30,984 nucleotides of DNA, from positions 1-30,984 of the forward strand of contig CAJTPC010000016.1 of assembly GCA_910578245.1 (NCBI GenBank), read 5' to 3'. The DNA comes from an uncultured Christensenella sp. (lineage in GTDB: Bacteria; Bacillota; Clostridia; Christensenellales; UBA3700). The notes under the pieces were generated by a model, which was not told the origin of the DNA, searched no databases, and worked only from the letters and a program-made list of their open reading frames with translations. Positions 15,143 through 24,242 of this stretch are shown here, piece after piece. Made by a program: the position numbers and the translations under genes. Within the stretch, counting starts at the first letter, position 1. Every line of letters begins with the position of its first letter.

Positions 15143-15625
15143 ATGGAAAACGTGAAATACACCTTAAATTACAGTAATGACGATAAAAAACTTATAAAGG
15201 TTCTCTGCCTTGGATTTTGTATATTGCTTGATTTAATAGTTTTGGCGGGCGTGATTGCTTGTTTTTCAACAAAAAAATATCTTGATTTAATAATCTATGC
15301 AATAATTTTTGCGATTGCTATAGCAATAAGAATTGTGACTTTGTTTTTAACGTTTGAAATAAGTATTAGCTTTCAAAACGGAAATATTTCTATAGTTAAA
15401 AAATATCCGATGAAAGAAATATCGCTCTATTATGGAAATGCTAATCAATTAAAACTAATAGATTTTAATTTATTTGAAGACGTCAACCGTAAAAAATACG
15501 TCAGGTTGTGTTCGAAAAGTTGCGAAGAAGGCGTATATATGGTAGAATTATACGAAAGAAAATACTTAATTTATATAGACGATTACTTATTTTCGTTAAT
15601 TGAGGTGAATAGTGATTTATCTTGA
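15143..15625 (+). CDS. Predicted two-helix membrane protein, unknown
   Basis: The product is 160 aa. A short hydrophilic N-terminus is followed by two membrane helices at about residues 20-42 and 46-72, then a cytoplasmic domain of about 85 residues with beta-rich spacing. This architecture (two helices plus a small C-terminal beta domain) resembles PH-like membrane proteins, but no motif proves it. The gene starts 5 nt after mutS2 without a ribosome binding site and overlaps the cysteine desulfurase start by 14 nt, so it belongs to the same transcript. Function is unknown. Confidence 0.75.
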   Translation: MENVKYTLNYSNDDKKLIKVLCLGFCILLDLIVLAGVIACFSTKKYLDLIIYAIIFAIAIAIRIVTLFLTFEISISFQNGNISIVKKYPMKEISLYYGNANQLKLIDFNLFEDVNRKKYVRLCSKSCEEGVYMVELYERKYLIYIDDYLFSLIEVNSDLS

Positions 15626-16793
15626 CAATGCGGCTACGACAAGATTGGATGACGGCTGTTGGGAAAAACTTAAACAATATAATAACCAAGAATTTTACAA
15701 TCCGTCGGCGCTTTATCGTAAGGCTATGGAAGCTAGCAAGGCGATTAGGAGCGCAAGAGAAGTTATTGCAAAATCTTTGGGAGCTAAGAGTGAGGAAATT
15801 ATATTCACAGCGTCCGGTAGCGAAGCCGATAATATTGCTTTGCTATGTTCGCTTAAAGCAAAAAGCGGAAAGGTTATAGTCGGCTCTAGCGAACATAGCG
15901 CAGTGTATAACTGCGCGTTAGAGTTGAAAGTCAGGGGTTATGACGTTAATTTCGCTCCATGCGATAGGTATGGACGTACTGATATGGCAAAGTTGCAGGC
16001 TATGCTTGATGAAAAAGTCGTATTGGTGTCGATTATGCACGTTTGTAATGAAACAGGCGCGCTCAATGATTTGGCTGGTATATCCAAGTTGATAAAAGCT
16101 AAATCTCCTCGCGCTTTATTTCACTCCGATGGAGTTCAAGCGTACGGTAAGATATCTGTAGACGTGAAGTCATTGGGAGTTGATTTGTATTCGATAAGCG
16201 GTCATAAGGTGCATGCTCCTAAGGGTATTGGCGCATTGTATTGTAGGAGCGGACTTTATCTTAAAACCTTTGTGCATGGCGGCGGTCAGGAGAACGGAGT
16301 GCGTTCGGCCACTGAAAACGTACCTTCAATAATGGCGTTTGCCGATGTTGTTGACCGTAATTTCTGCAATTTGAAGAATAATTTCAAGAATGTCAGTGAG
16401 TTGAGAGATTATTTATTATGCGAGCTGAATAATAACTTTGAAAATATCAAAGTAAACACCGACATAGAAAATTCTTCACCATACGTATTTTCTTTTGCGT
16501 TCAATAGCGCAAGGGGCGAAGTCATGGTGCATTGTCTTGAAGACAAAGGCGTAATTATAGGCACGGGGTCAGCTTGTAATTCTCAAAAGTCAACTAAGAG
16601 AATACCGCAAGCGCTTGGGGTAAACGATGATTACGCCCAAGGGATGTTAAGGGTGAGTTTTAATGAGTGTAATACGAAAGCCGATGTTGATTGTTTGGTA
16701 AAGGCTCTTAGAGAGAGCTTGTCTGATTTGATAAAGTATCAAAAAACTGCGTCTAAAGACGATTGTATATTATCGAGATTAAAATTGAGGTGA
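15612..16793 (+). CDS. Cysteine desulfurase (NifS/IscS family)
   Basis: This 393-aa PLP enzyme takes sulfur from cysteine as a persulfide for transfer to acceptors. Visible active-site residues are His95 (SSEH), Asp173 and Gln176 (HSDGVQ), Lys199 (SGHK) as PLP lysine, and Cys322 in the short GTGSACNS loop as the persulfide carrier. The start is GTG, with GAGG 6 nt upstream, inside the preceding gene. The adjacent thiI and the lack of a scaffold gene (iscU/sufU) nearby suggest a tRNA-thiolation desulfurase like Bacillus NifZ, or a general IscS. Both are possible. Confidence 0.95.
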   Translation: MIYLDNAATTRLDDGCWEKLKQYNNQEFYNPSALYRKAMEASKAIRSAREVIAKSLGAKSEEIIFTASGSEADNIALLCSLKAKSGKVIVGSSEHSAVYNCALELKVRGYDVNFAPCDRYGRTDMAKLQAMLDEKVVLVSIMHVCNETGALNDLAGISKLIKAKSPRALFHSDGVQAYGKISVDVKSLGVDLYSISGHKVHAPKGIGALYCRSGLYLKTFVHGGGQENGVRSATENVPSIMAFADVVDRNFCNLKNNFKNVSELRDYLLCELNNNFENIKVNTDIENSSPYVFSFAFNSARGEVMVHCLEDKGVIIGTGSACNSQKSTKRIPQALGVNDDYAQGMLRVSFNECNTKADVDCLVKALRESLSDLIKYQKTASKDDCILSRLKLR

Positions 16794-16795
16794 AA

Positions 16796-17971
16796 ATGGA
16801 AACTAAAAAAGTAATACTTTTGAGGTATGGAGAACTGTTCTTGAAAGGAAAGAACAGAAATCTATTTGAGAAAAAGTTGATTGAAAATATTAAAAAATCT
16901 TTGATTGGTGTCGATTATAAATTTATTCGCACGCAAAATAGATATTACATAGAAGATTATGACGCTGATATGCAACAAAATATTATTGATAGAGTAACCA
17001 AAGTTTTTGGACTTCATTCTCTTTCCGTTGCGTTAAAAGTTCAGACGAATTACGACAATCTCAAGGAGGCGGTATTGCAATTTATCCCGCAAAGCGGTAC
17101 GTTTAGGGTTACGACAAAGAGGGCTGACAAGAGTTTGGACAAAAACAGTATGCAGATATCTGCAATGCTGGGCGGTTATTTGCTTTCAAAAAATTCTCAA
17201 ATTTCAGTAGATCTTTACTATCCGCAAAGCGAGATATGCGTTGACATAAGAGAAAATGGATATTCTTACGTATTTTCCGATAAGATTGACTGCGCTCAAG
17301 GAATGCCAGTAGGTACAGCCGGCAGAGGTATGTTGCTCCTAAGCGGTGGATTTGATTCGCCTGTTGCCGGATATAGAATGGCAAGAAGAGGTATGCAAAT
17401 ATTCGGGGTTCATTACCACAGTTATCCGCATACGAGTGAAATGGCGCAACAAAAAGTCATAGATTTAGCAGGGAAATTGACAAAATATTGCGGAGATATA
17501 AAGTTATTCATAGTCAAATTCACAGAAATTCAGCAAGCAATACACGAATATTGCCGAGAAGATTATATGATAACCATAATGCGTAGAATCATGGTTGAAA
17601 TAGCTGAAAAATTAGCAATAGAAAATAAATGCGGGGCATTGATAACAGGCGAGAGCCTTGCTCAAGTGGCAAGTCAGACAACAAGGAGTATTACAGTAAC
17701 AAACGATGCGGTTAAAACTATGCCTATATTCAGACCGCTTATTGGTATGGATAAGTATGAAATAATGGATACCGCGGAAAAAATAGACACCTATGCAATA
17801 TCAGAACTTCCTTATGAGGACTGTTGTACTGTATTTTTGCCCAAAAATCCCGTAATCAAGCCTGATTTGCAGATTGCAATAAAAGAACAGGCAAAAATCA
17901 AAGATTTGGAAAAAATGATAGAAAAAGCAGTTGAAACTGTAGAAATAATGGATATAAAACCAGAGTTTTAG
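16796..17971 (+). CDS. thiI: tRNA 4-thiouridine synthase ThiI
   Basis: This 391-aa enzyme adenylates U8 of tRNA and exchanges oxygen for sulfur from the desulfurase. It has an N-terminal ferredoxin-like and THUMP region (about 1-165) and a PP-loop ATPase domain with SGGFDS at 183-188. There is no C-terminal rhodanese domain as in E. coli ThiI, which is usual for Bacillota. I placed the start at the ATG at 16796: GAGGTGA overlaps the upstream stop and sits right before it. A longer frame beginning 11 codons earlier would overlap the desulfurase gene and lacks a ribosome binding site. It is the last gene of the T-box unit. Confidence 0.96.
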   Translation: METKKVILLRYGELFLKGKNRNLFEKKLIENIKKSLIGVDYKFIRTQNRYYIEDYDADMQQNIIDRVTKVFGLHSLSVALKVQTNYDNLKEAVLQFIPQSGTFRVTTKRADKSLDKNSMQISAMLGGYLLSKNSQISVDLYYPQSEICVDIRENGYSYVFSDKIDCAQGMPVGTAGRGMLLLSGGFDSPVAGYRMARRGMQIFGVHYHSYPHTSEMAQQKVIDLAGKLTKYCGDIKLFIVKFTEIQQAIHEYCREDYMITIMRRIMVEIAEKLAIENKCGALITGESLAQVASQTTRSITVTNDAVKTMPIFRPLIGMDKYEIMDTAEKIDTYAISELPYEDCCTVFLPKNPVIKPDLQIAIKEQAKIKDLEKMIEKAVETVEIMDIKPEF

Positions 17972-17997
17972 CTGAATTAGAGTGTTTTCTTACTATG

Positions 17998-18025
17998 TAC
18001 GGCGTCTGGTTGGCGCCGTAATTTT
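17998..18025 (+). terminator. Intrinsic terminator after thiI
   Basis: TACGGCG (17998-18004) pairs perfectly with CGCCGTA (18014-18020) around a 9-nt loop, followed by ATTTTAT. It ends the long T-box transcript and abuts the end of the convergent penicillin-binding protein gene. On the minus strand it lacks a T run. Confidence 0.75.
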
Positions 18026-20285
18026 ATCTTATTTTTGAAAAGGCTCCGTTTGAATTGTATTTATTTGGCGCTCCTAAAATCTCGTTTGCATCGTCATCAA
18101 TATAATAAGGGATTACTGTTATAGTATTACCGAAAAAACTATCAACGTTTATTTGATAATTCGCATCGCCAAAACTGTTTTTAATATCGTACAGTAATGT
18201 TTCGCCTTTAAGGAAATCGCGCTTGTATATCTTGTAGCACAGTTTGGGATTAAGCGAAAACTTAACCGATACGTTGGAATAATTCTGCTGAAATTCCAAA
18301 TTATCAACGGCAGGTCTGTCATAAGTGCTGTCAATTTCGCTAGGTAGACATTTTTGTGAAAATACGCAACTTAGCACAGCTTTTTTCGGCGCATTTTTAC
18401 TTGCTAGAATTACCTCATTAGAATGTTCGTAAGAGTATTTATCTATATTAGCTTCTATAATGCCGTTGGGTATGGCAAAGTCTTTTGGAGCTTCTCTATA
18501 AAAATTATCTAAAAAGTTCTTAAACATAAGCGTTGTTGCGCCACCGCCTGTCTGCGTTGCAGGTAAAGTACCGCCTTGCCAAAATAAGAACGTGTCTTGA
18601 GAGGTGTATCCTACGGAATATATGTCGCTATTAAAGTCTTTATTTTCTAAAGAAACGGTACCTGTCTTACAAGCTACTTGATAATTTAGCGCCGACAACT
18701 TCTTTGCAGTGCCGTTTTTGGCTGTATTTACAAGCATATTGGTCATTAAATACGAGCTTTGTTCATCAAAAACTCTAGTCGATATTCTATTATTGTAGTC
18801 ATATACGATATTTCCGTCTTTATCGGTTATTTGTCTGATAAACGTCGGGGAGTTGTATAGACCGTAATTAGATAACGTCGCATAACCGCCAAGTAGGTCT
18901 ATCATGCTTATTCCGTAAGTCGTACCGCCGAGAGCTAAGGCGAGATTGTCGTCTTTTTCATTAGTTGCAATATTCATTTTGGCAAGATAATTACGGGACG
19001 TGGTTGGGCTTAACTGCTGAAGCACTTTGACAGAGGGGACGTTCAAAGACTTTTCTACGCAGTCGTTAATACTTGTCCAGCCATAGTACTTGTCCTTAAA
19101 GTTGCCGGGCGAGTAGTTGCCGAAAGACGTTGGTTCGTCTAGTATTTTAGTGTATGGGCTTATTAGTCCCTGATCCAGAGCCGGAGCATAGCATGCCAAT
19201 GGCTTGATGGTAGAACCGACCTGTCTTTTGAATTCAAAAATATTTATATTTTCTCTCGAAGCTAAAGCCTTCACGCCCAAGGTATCGTTGTTGCAGACTA
19301 TTCCTATACCGCTTGGATTATCGGAAGCAGAAGAGTAGTAAGAGTCGTTAAAGATTGACGACGTCAACTGCATTTGTGTAGAGGTATCGTAGAAAGTGGA
19401 TATTTTATAGCCTCTGCTCAAGAGTGTTTTTTCGTCGATATTCAATATTTTGCAAGCCTCATACTTAGTATTGAGTAGATAAATTTTGGCTTGATTATTC
19501 TCAATTAATGCGTTTTTAATAACAATATTTGCAGTTTTATAACTATTGTAAATATTTTCGGATATTTTGCCTTGATCGTACATCAATTTCAAAACAACTC
19601 TGGCTCGCTCTATAGAATTGTCGTAATTATTGATAGGATTGTATTTGGTAGGACTTTTAACAATGCCTGCGAGCATGGCGCATTCCAAGGCGTTTAGTTC
19701 GTCAAGAGATTTATCAAAAAATCTCAAAGACGCGTTTTTAACGCCGTATTCGCCGCTTCCAAAATAGAGCATATTCAGATAATATTCCATTATCTCTTCC
19801 TTGGACAGCATTTTTTCAAGTTTAATTGCAGTTTGCATTTCTTTGAATTTTCTTGAAAAAGTCTGTTCGCTAGAGTAATATACGTTTTTGGCAAGCTGTT
19901 GAGTAATTGTTGACGCGCCTTGAGTACGATTTCCCTTAATATTATTAAGTAAGGCTCCCGCTATACGCACGTAGTCTATACCGTTGTGAGAATAAAAACG
20001 CTTATCCTCAACGGCAATGAAAGCATCGGATAAAAGTTGGGGAATTTGAGAATAATCAACGTATTTTTCGCTTTTTAGATCGGCAATAGGTCTATCTTGA
20101 TTGTCGGTAATTATTAAATTTTCTTGATTTGTCTGAAGTTGCGACATATCCGGGGTATCTCCGCCAAAGTATAACGTACCGAAAAATATGCTCAAAGCCA
20201 GTAATGACATTATCATCATTGTAGCCGATATTATTGCAAATGTCTTGAATAGTTTTTTTGATACGCTGGTATTATTTTTTTTCAT
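18024..20285 (-). CDS. Class A penicillin-binding protein (PBP1A family)
   Basis: This 753-aa bifunctional peptidoglycan synthase sits in the cytoplasmic membrane with its active domains outside. One N-terminal membrane helix (about 14-40) is followed by a GT51 glycosyltransferase domain with catalytic Glu93 in EDKRFYSHNG. The transpeptidase domain shows all three motifs: SxxK at Ser358 (STIK), SxN at Ser413 (SLN) and KTGT at 540-543. A tail of about 120 residues follows. It has no visible Shine-Dalgarno sequence: GATAAT lies exactly 6 nt before the ATG, so the mRNA may be leaderless. It diverges from miaB over 49 bp. The housekeeping or sporulation role cannot be told from sequence. Confidence 0.95.
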   Translation of the reverse strand: MKKNNTSVSKKLFKTFAIISATMMIMSLLALSIFFGTLYFGGDTPDMSQLQTNQENLIITDNQDRPIADLKSEKYVDYSQIPQLLSDAFIAVEDKRFYSHNGIDYVRIAGALLNNIKGNRTQGASTITQQLAKNVYYSSEQTFSRKFKEMQTAIKLEKMLSKEEIMEYYLNMLYFGSGEYGVKNASLRFFDKSLDELNALECAMLAGIVKSPTKYNPINNYDNSIERARVVLKLMYDQGKISENIYNSYKTANIVIKNALIENNQAKIYLLNTKYEACKILNIDEKTLLSRGYKISTFYDTSTQMQLTSSIFNDSYYSSASDNPSGIGIVCNNDTLGVKALASRENINIFEFKRQVGSTIKPLACYAPALDQGLISPYTKILDEPTSFGNYSPGNFKDKYYGWTSINDCVEKSLNVPSVKVLQQLSPTTSRNYLAKMNIATNEKDDNLALALGGTTYGISMIDLLGGYATLSNYGLYNSPTFIRQITDKDGNIVYDYNNRISTRVFDEQSSYLMTNMLVNTAKNGTAKKLSALNYQVACKTGTVSLENKDFNSDIYSVGYTSQDTFLFWQGGTLPATQTGGGATTLMFKNFLDNFYREAPKDFAIPNGIIEANIDKYSYEHSNEVILASKNAPKKAVLSCVFSQKCLPSEIDSTYDRPAVDNLEFQQNYSNVSVKFSLNPKLCYKIYKRDFLKGETLLYDIKNSFGDANYQINVDSFFGNTITVIPYYIDDDANEILGAPNKYNSNGAFSKIR

Positions 20286-20291
20286 TATAAT

Positions 20292-20297
20292 ATTATC
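20292..20297 (-). promoter_or_regulatory. Candidate -10 box of the penicillin-binding protein gene
   Basis: GATAAT on the minus strand ends 6 nt before the ATG. No good -35 box stands at 16-18 nt (TAAAAT at 17), so this is tentative. It lies immediately upstream of the -35 box of the divergent miaB promoter. Confidence 0.35.
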
Positions 20298-20299
20298 AC

Positions 20300-20328
20300 T
20301 TGTCTTTTTTTTAGATTTTAGATATAAT
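20300..20328 (+). promoter_or_regulatory. miaB promoter, leaderless type
   Basis: TTGTCT (20300-20305), 17 nt, TATAAT (20323-20328), then 6 nt and the ATG at 20335. The predicted transcription start coincides with the start codon. Confidence 0.75.
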
Positions 20329-20334
20329 TGTTAT

Positions 20335-21657
20335 ATGCAAAAATATAAGATTATTACATATGGATGCCAAATGAACATCCATGAATCGGAAAAAATAGCA
20401 GGTACGCTTCAGTCTATGGGGTATGAAGAGTGCGATAGCGAAAACGACGCCGACGTAATCGTATTCAATACCTGCTGTATTAGAGATAACGCAGAAAAAC
20501 GAGCTTTGGGCAATATCGGAGCTGTTAAGCATATAAAAAAAGCTAAGCCGGATTTGATTTTGGCTGTTGTCGGGTGTATGACCCAACAAGACGGAGCAGG
20601 TCTGAATTTAAGACAGAAGTATCCTTACGTGGATATTGTTCTTGGAACTAATAATCTTGTGGAATTAAAAAACGCTATCATTAGGATAAAAAGTTTCGGT
20701 AAAAAGAGCGTACTCATAGATACCAACGAGCGTCCCGAAGTTCTTGAAGGGGAGCTTAAATACCGTACTAGCGGTTGCAACGCTTGGTTAAACATAATGT
20801 ACGGTTGTAATAATTTTTGCACTTACTGCATTGTTCCGTATGTGAGAGGAAGAGAAAGAAGCCGTAAGATGCAAAACGTTCTTGATGAGTTTAAGTCTCT
20901 TATCGATCAAGGATACAAAGAGATTACTTTGTTGGGTCAAAACGTAAATTCATACGGACATGACTTAAATGACGGAAGTAATTTTGCAAAATTACTTGAG
21001 GAGATAGCCAAAATCGATGGTAAACATAGGGTTAGATTTATGACGTCGCACCCAAAAGACCTCAATCGTGACGTTATCGATATCATTGCCGACAGCAAAA
21101 ATATTTGCAATAATATTCATTTGCCGATACAGTCTGGCTCTAACAAGATATTAAAGTTAATGAACCGACATTATACTAGAGAATATTATCTAGATACGAT
21201 TGACGCAATAAAGGCAAAGATACCTGATTGCGGAATTACCACAGACCTAATGGTAGGATTTCCGTATGAAGACGAAGAGGACTTTGAAGATACTTTGGAT
21301 ATAGTAAGAAGAGTAAAGTACTCCAGCGCTTTCACTTTTATATATTCAGTGCGTAAAGGTACAAAAGCCTCTTTAATGCCACAAATTCCGCCGGAAGTAT
21401 CTAAAGATAGAATCAAGAGGCTCATAGCCGAACAAAATAAAATAACAAAAGAACTCTCAAGAGAATACGAGGGCAATGTCTACGAAGTGCTATGCGAAGA
21501 TAATGCTCCTAAAAAAGTCGGCTACGTGTGCGGAAGAACCGATAGCGGTAGACTTGTTACCTTTGAAGGTAATCCTGATCTAATAGGTCAATTTGTAAAC
21601 GTAAAGATAAATAAATCTCAGTCGGCATCATTGTTCGGCGAGATTGCGGAGGAATAG
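20335..21657 (+). CDS. miaB: tRNA-2-methylthio-N6-dimethylallyladenosine synthase MiaB
   Basis: This 440-aa radical SAM enzyme adds the 2-methylthio group to i6A37 of tRNAs reading UNN codons. The three N-terminal Cys of the auxiliary cluster are at 11, 47 and 81. The radical SAM CxxxCxxC is at 158, 162 and 165, and a TRAM RNA-binding domain ends the protein. I use the ATG at 20335, where the family N-terminus begins. A frame extending 49 codons upstream would run into the divergent gene and its promoter. No Shine-Dalgarno sequence is present. It heads the miaB-mutS-mutL-miaA-ynbB unit; its substrate is made by MiaA, encoded in the same unit. Confidence 0.96.
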   Translation: MQKYKIITYGCQMNIHESEKIAGTLQSMGYEECDSENDADVIVFNTCCIRDNAEKRALGNIGAVKHIKKAKPDLILAVVGCMTQQDGAGLNLRQKYPYVDIVLGTNNLVELKNAIIRIKSFGKKSVLIDTNERPEVLEGELKYRTSGCNAWLNIMYGCNNFCTYCIVPYVRGRERSRKMQNVLDEFKSLIDQGYKEITLLGQNVNSYGHDLNDGSNFAKLLEEIAKIDGKHRVRFMTSHPKDLNRDVIDIIADSKNICNNIHLPIQSGSNKILKLMNRHYTREYYLDTIDAIKAKIPDCGITTDLMVGFPYEDEEDFEDTLDIVRRVKYSSAFTFIYSVRKGTKASLMPQIPPEVSKDRIKRLIAEQNKITKELSREYEGNVYEVLCEDNAPKKVGYVCGRTDSGRLVTFEGNPDLIGQFVNVKINKSQSASLFGEIAEE

Positions 21658-21658
21658 T

Positions 21659-24241
21659 ATGGCGCTTTCTGAAATGATGAGATATTATCTGTCGTTAAAG
21701 GAAAAATATAAAGACAGTTTGTTGTTTTTCCGTCTTGGCGATTTTTACGAGATGTTTTTCGATGATGCGAAAATAGCCAGTAAAGAACTCGATTTGACGT
21801 TGACAGGACGGAATTGCGGACTGGAAGAAAGGGCGCCAATGTGCGGAGTGCCGTTTCATTCAGCAGACGGCTATATAGCTAAGTTGGTGCAAAAAGGTTA
21901 TAAAGTCGCTATTTGCGAGCAACTTTCTGAGCCTGAGCAGGGGAAATTAGTAGAAAGAGATGTCATCAGAGTTGTTACCCCCGGTACTGTAATAGAGGAT
22001 AATATTCTCGATGATAAGAAGAATAATTATTTATCGTGTATCTTTGCAAATGAAAAGTGTTACGCTTTGGCATGGATAGATGTTTCTACAGGCGAATTTA
22101 ATACTATTCAGTCCGATTACGGAGATTTTTCTTCAATAGAGGACGTTTTAGCAACTTTTTCTCCTACTGAAATTATTTGTAACGAGTATGCTTATGAACG
22201 TTCTAAAAACTTGTCGGCTATAAGAATAGGCAGGCTTCCTAAATTCCAAAAATATTATGACTGGGCGTTTGAATATAAGACTGCCTACAATATGCTATTA
22301 AAACAATTCAACGTCACTACGCTTGCAAAGTTTGAGTTTGAAGATAAAAAATATGCTGTAAGCGCGTCGGGAGCGTTGATTAATTACGTTAACGAAACGC
22401 AAAAACGCTCGCTTGCGCATATTTCGTCTATCAGATACGTCCAAAACAATAAATATTTGATTATGGACGGCAATTGTAGAAGGAATCTTGAGATTTGTGA
22501 AAATACGCGCGATACATCTAAGAGAGCTACGCTTTTGTGGGTACTAGACAAGACTAAGACCAATATGGGCGCAAGATGTCTAAGAAGATGGCTTGAACAA
22601 CCGCTTCGCGATAGTAAAGCTATCAATTCAAGGCTTGACAGCGTAGAGGAGTTTATAAATAATACCAGAATGAGAAGCAATCTGTCCGATGCGTTGAGCG
22701 GAATACGAGATATAGAAAGATTGACTTCTAAAATCGCTTTCGGTTCTCCCTCTCCAAGAGATTTACTTGCTTTGGGCGTGTCTTTGAAGAGCTTACCATC
22801 AGTTAAACTCATTCTTGAAAATTCCAAGTCTTCTTTACTCAAGAAAATATATGAGAATATATTCTTGCTCGAAGATATTGCAGATAAACTGACTAATGCC
22901 ATTACTGATAATCCGCCGGCGCTTCTTAAAGACGGAGGATATATTCGCAATGGCTTTGACAAAGAACTTGACGAATTGAGAAACGCCGAAACAATGGGAA
23001 AAGAATGGCTAGTCAATCTAGAGAGTCAAGAAAAAGAGAGTACCGGCATTAAAAATTTGAAAGTCGGTTATAATAAAGTATTTGGGTATTATATAGAAGT
23101 AAGTAAAACCAATATAGATAAAGTTCCGTATAGATACCAAAGGAAGCAGACTTTAACAACGGGCGAAAGATATATAACGCAAGAATTGAAAGAAATCGAA
23201 GATAAACTTGTAGGAGCCAAAGATAAGGCGTTGGATATCGAAAATAGAATATTCGAAGAACTTAAACTGGAACTCGTCAAGGTTATTCCGCATCTTCAAT
23301 CTACGTCAAGGAGCATTTCATATTGCGATAGTTTACTATCTTTAGCGTTGGTTGCGATATCAAATAATTACGTTAAGCCTGTAATAAATGACAAAATAGA
23401 AGGAATCGAGATTAAAAACGGACGTCATCCGGTAGTTGAAGCCTTGCTTAAAAACAATGAGTTCGTACCCAACGATACACAGCTTGACTGTTGTCAAAAC
23501 CGTACTATGATAATTACCGGTCCTAATATGAGCGGTAAAAGTACTTATATGCGCCAAGTCGCATTGATAACGCTTATGGCTCATATTGGCAGTTACGTGC
23601 CTGCTAGTAGCGCAACAATTGCTATTACGGATAGAATTTTTACACGTATAGGCGCAAGCGACGACTTGGCTTACGGACAGAGTACGTTTATGGTTGAAAT
23701 GGTAGAAGTAGCTACAATACTTCAAAATGCAACTTTCAGAAGCCTATTGATTTTGGATGAGATTGGTAGAGGAACATCTACTTTCGACGGTATGTCTATA
23801 GCTAGAGCAGTACTTGAAGACGTCAACAACAGAATTAGGTGTAAGACTTTATTTTCTACGCACTACCACGAACTTACGGAAATGGAGAATTCTTTAGACG
23901 GAGTAAGAAATTATAAGGTTTTGGCAAGCGAAGTTGATAAGGGAGTGGTATTCTTACATAAAATCACCAAAGGCGGAACCAATAAGAGCTTTGGTATTGA
24001 AGTCGCAAGATTTGCCGGAATACCTCAACCTGTAATTAAGAGAGCAAAAGAAATTTCTAAACTTTTAGAAAGCAATCCGCTTACGATGCAAAAGAATGCG
24101 TTTGAAGAGCATAATTTGCTGGATATGAGTAAAGACAATCAATTAAAGAGCGAAATTTTGGATATCGATGTGGAAAATTTGACGCCAATGCAAGCGTTGA
24201 CAACGCTAGCTAAACTTGTTGATATCGCAAAGAAGGATTAG
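21659..24241 (+). CDS. mutS: DNA mismatch repair protein MutS
   Basis: This 860-aa protein recognises mismatches and recruits MutL. The mismatch-contacting Phe-x-Glu is at Phe29 and Glu31 (GDFYEMF). Connector, lever and clamp domains follow, then the ATPase: Walker A GPNMSGKS at 621-628, Walker B LILDEIGRGTSTFDG near 700, and STHYHELTE downstream. A helical C-terminal region ends the protein. I chose ATG 21659 because GGAGG lies 6 nt upstream. A TTG five codons earlier overlaps that site. It begins 1 nt after the miaB stop. Confidence 0.97.
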   Translation: MALSEMMRYYLSLKEKYKDSLLFFRLGDFYEMFFDDAKIASKELDLTLTGRNCGLEERAPMCGVPFHSADGYIAKLVQKGYKVAICEQLSEPEQGKLVERDVIRVVTPGTVIEDNILDDKKNNYLSCIFANEKCYALAWIDVSTGEFNTIQSDYGDFSSIEDVLATFSPTEIICNEYAYERSKNLSAIRIGRLPKFQKYYDWAFEYKTAYNMLLKQFNVTTLAKFEFEDKKYAVSASGALINYVNETQKRSLAHISSIRYVQNNKYLIMDGNCRRNLEICENTRDTSKRATLLWVLDKTKTNMGARCLRRWLEQPLRDSKAINSRLDSVEEFINNTRMRSNLSDALSGIRDIERLTSKIAFGSPSPRDLLALGVSLKSLPSVKLILENSKSSLLKKIYENIFLLEDIADKLTNAITDNPPALLKDGGYIRNGFDKELDELRNAETMGKEWLVNLESQEKESTGIKNLKVGYNKVFGYYIEVSKTNIDKVPYRYQRKQTLTTGERYITQELKEIEDKLVGAKDKALDIENRIFEELKLELVKVIPHLQSTSRSISYCDSLLSLALVAISNNYVKPVINDKIEGIEIKNGRHPVVEALLKNNEFVPNDTQLDCCQNRTMIITGPNMSGKSTYMRQVALITLMAHIGSYVPASSATIAITDRIFTRIGASDDLAYGQSTFMVEMVEVATILQNATFRSLLILDEIGRGTSTFDGMSIARAVLEDVNNRIRCKTLFSTHYHELTEMENSLDGVRNYKVLASEVDKGVVFLHKITKGGTNKSFGIEVARFAGIPQPVIKRAKEISKLLESNPLTMQKNAFEEHNLLDMSKDNQLKSEILDIDVENLTPMQALTTLAKLVDIAKKD

Positions 24242-24242
24242 T

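Noticed and set aside
20188..20334. N-terminal extension of MiaB by 49 residues
   Set aside because: It runs antisense through the start of the penicillin-binding protein and across the miaB promoter. MiaB proteins begin near the first conserved Cys, as they do from 20335.
21644..21658. TTG start giving MutS five extra residues
   Set aside because: It would overlap the GGAGG site that serves the ATG at 21659, and the family N-terminus fits the ATG.
22384..23016. 210-codon open frame on the minus strand within mutS
   Set aside because: It lies fully antisense to a conserved part of mutS, is rich in Ser and Leu as expected from a mirror frame, and has no ribosome binding site.
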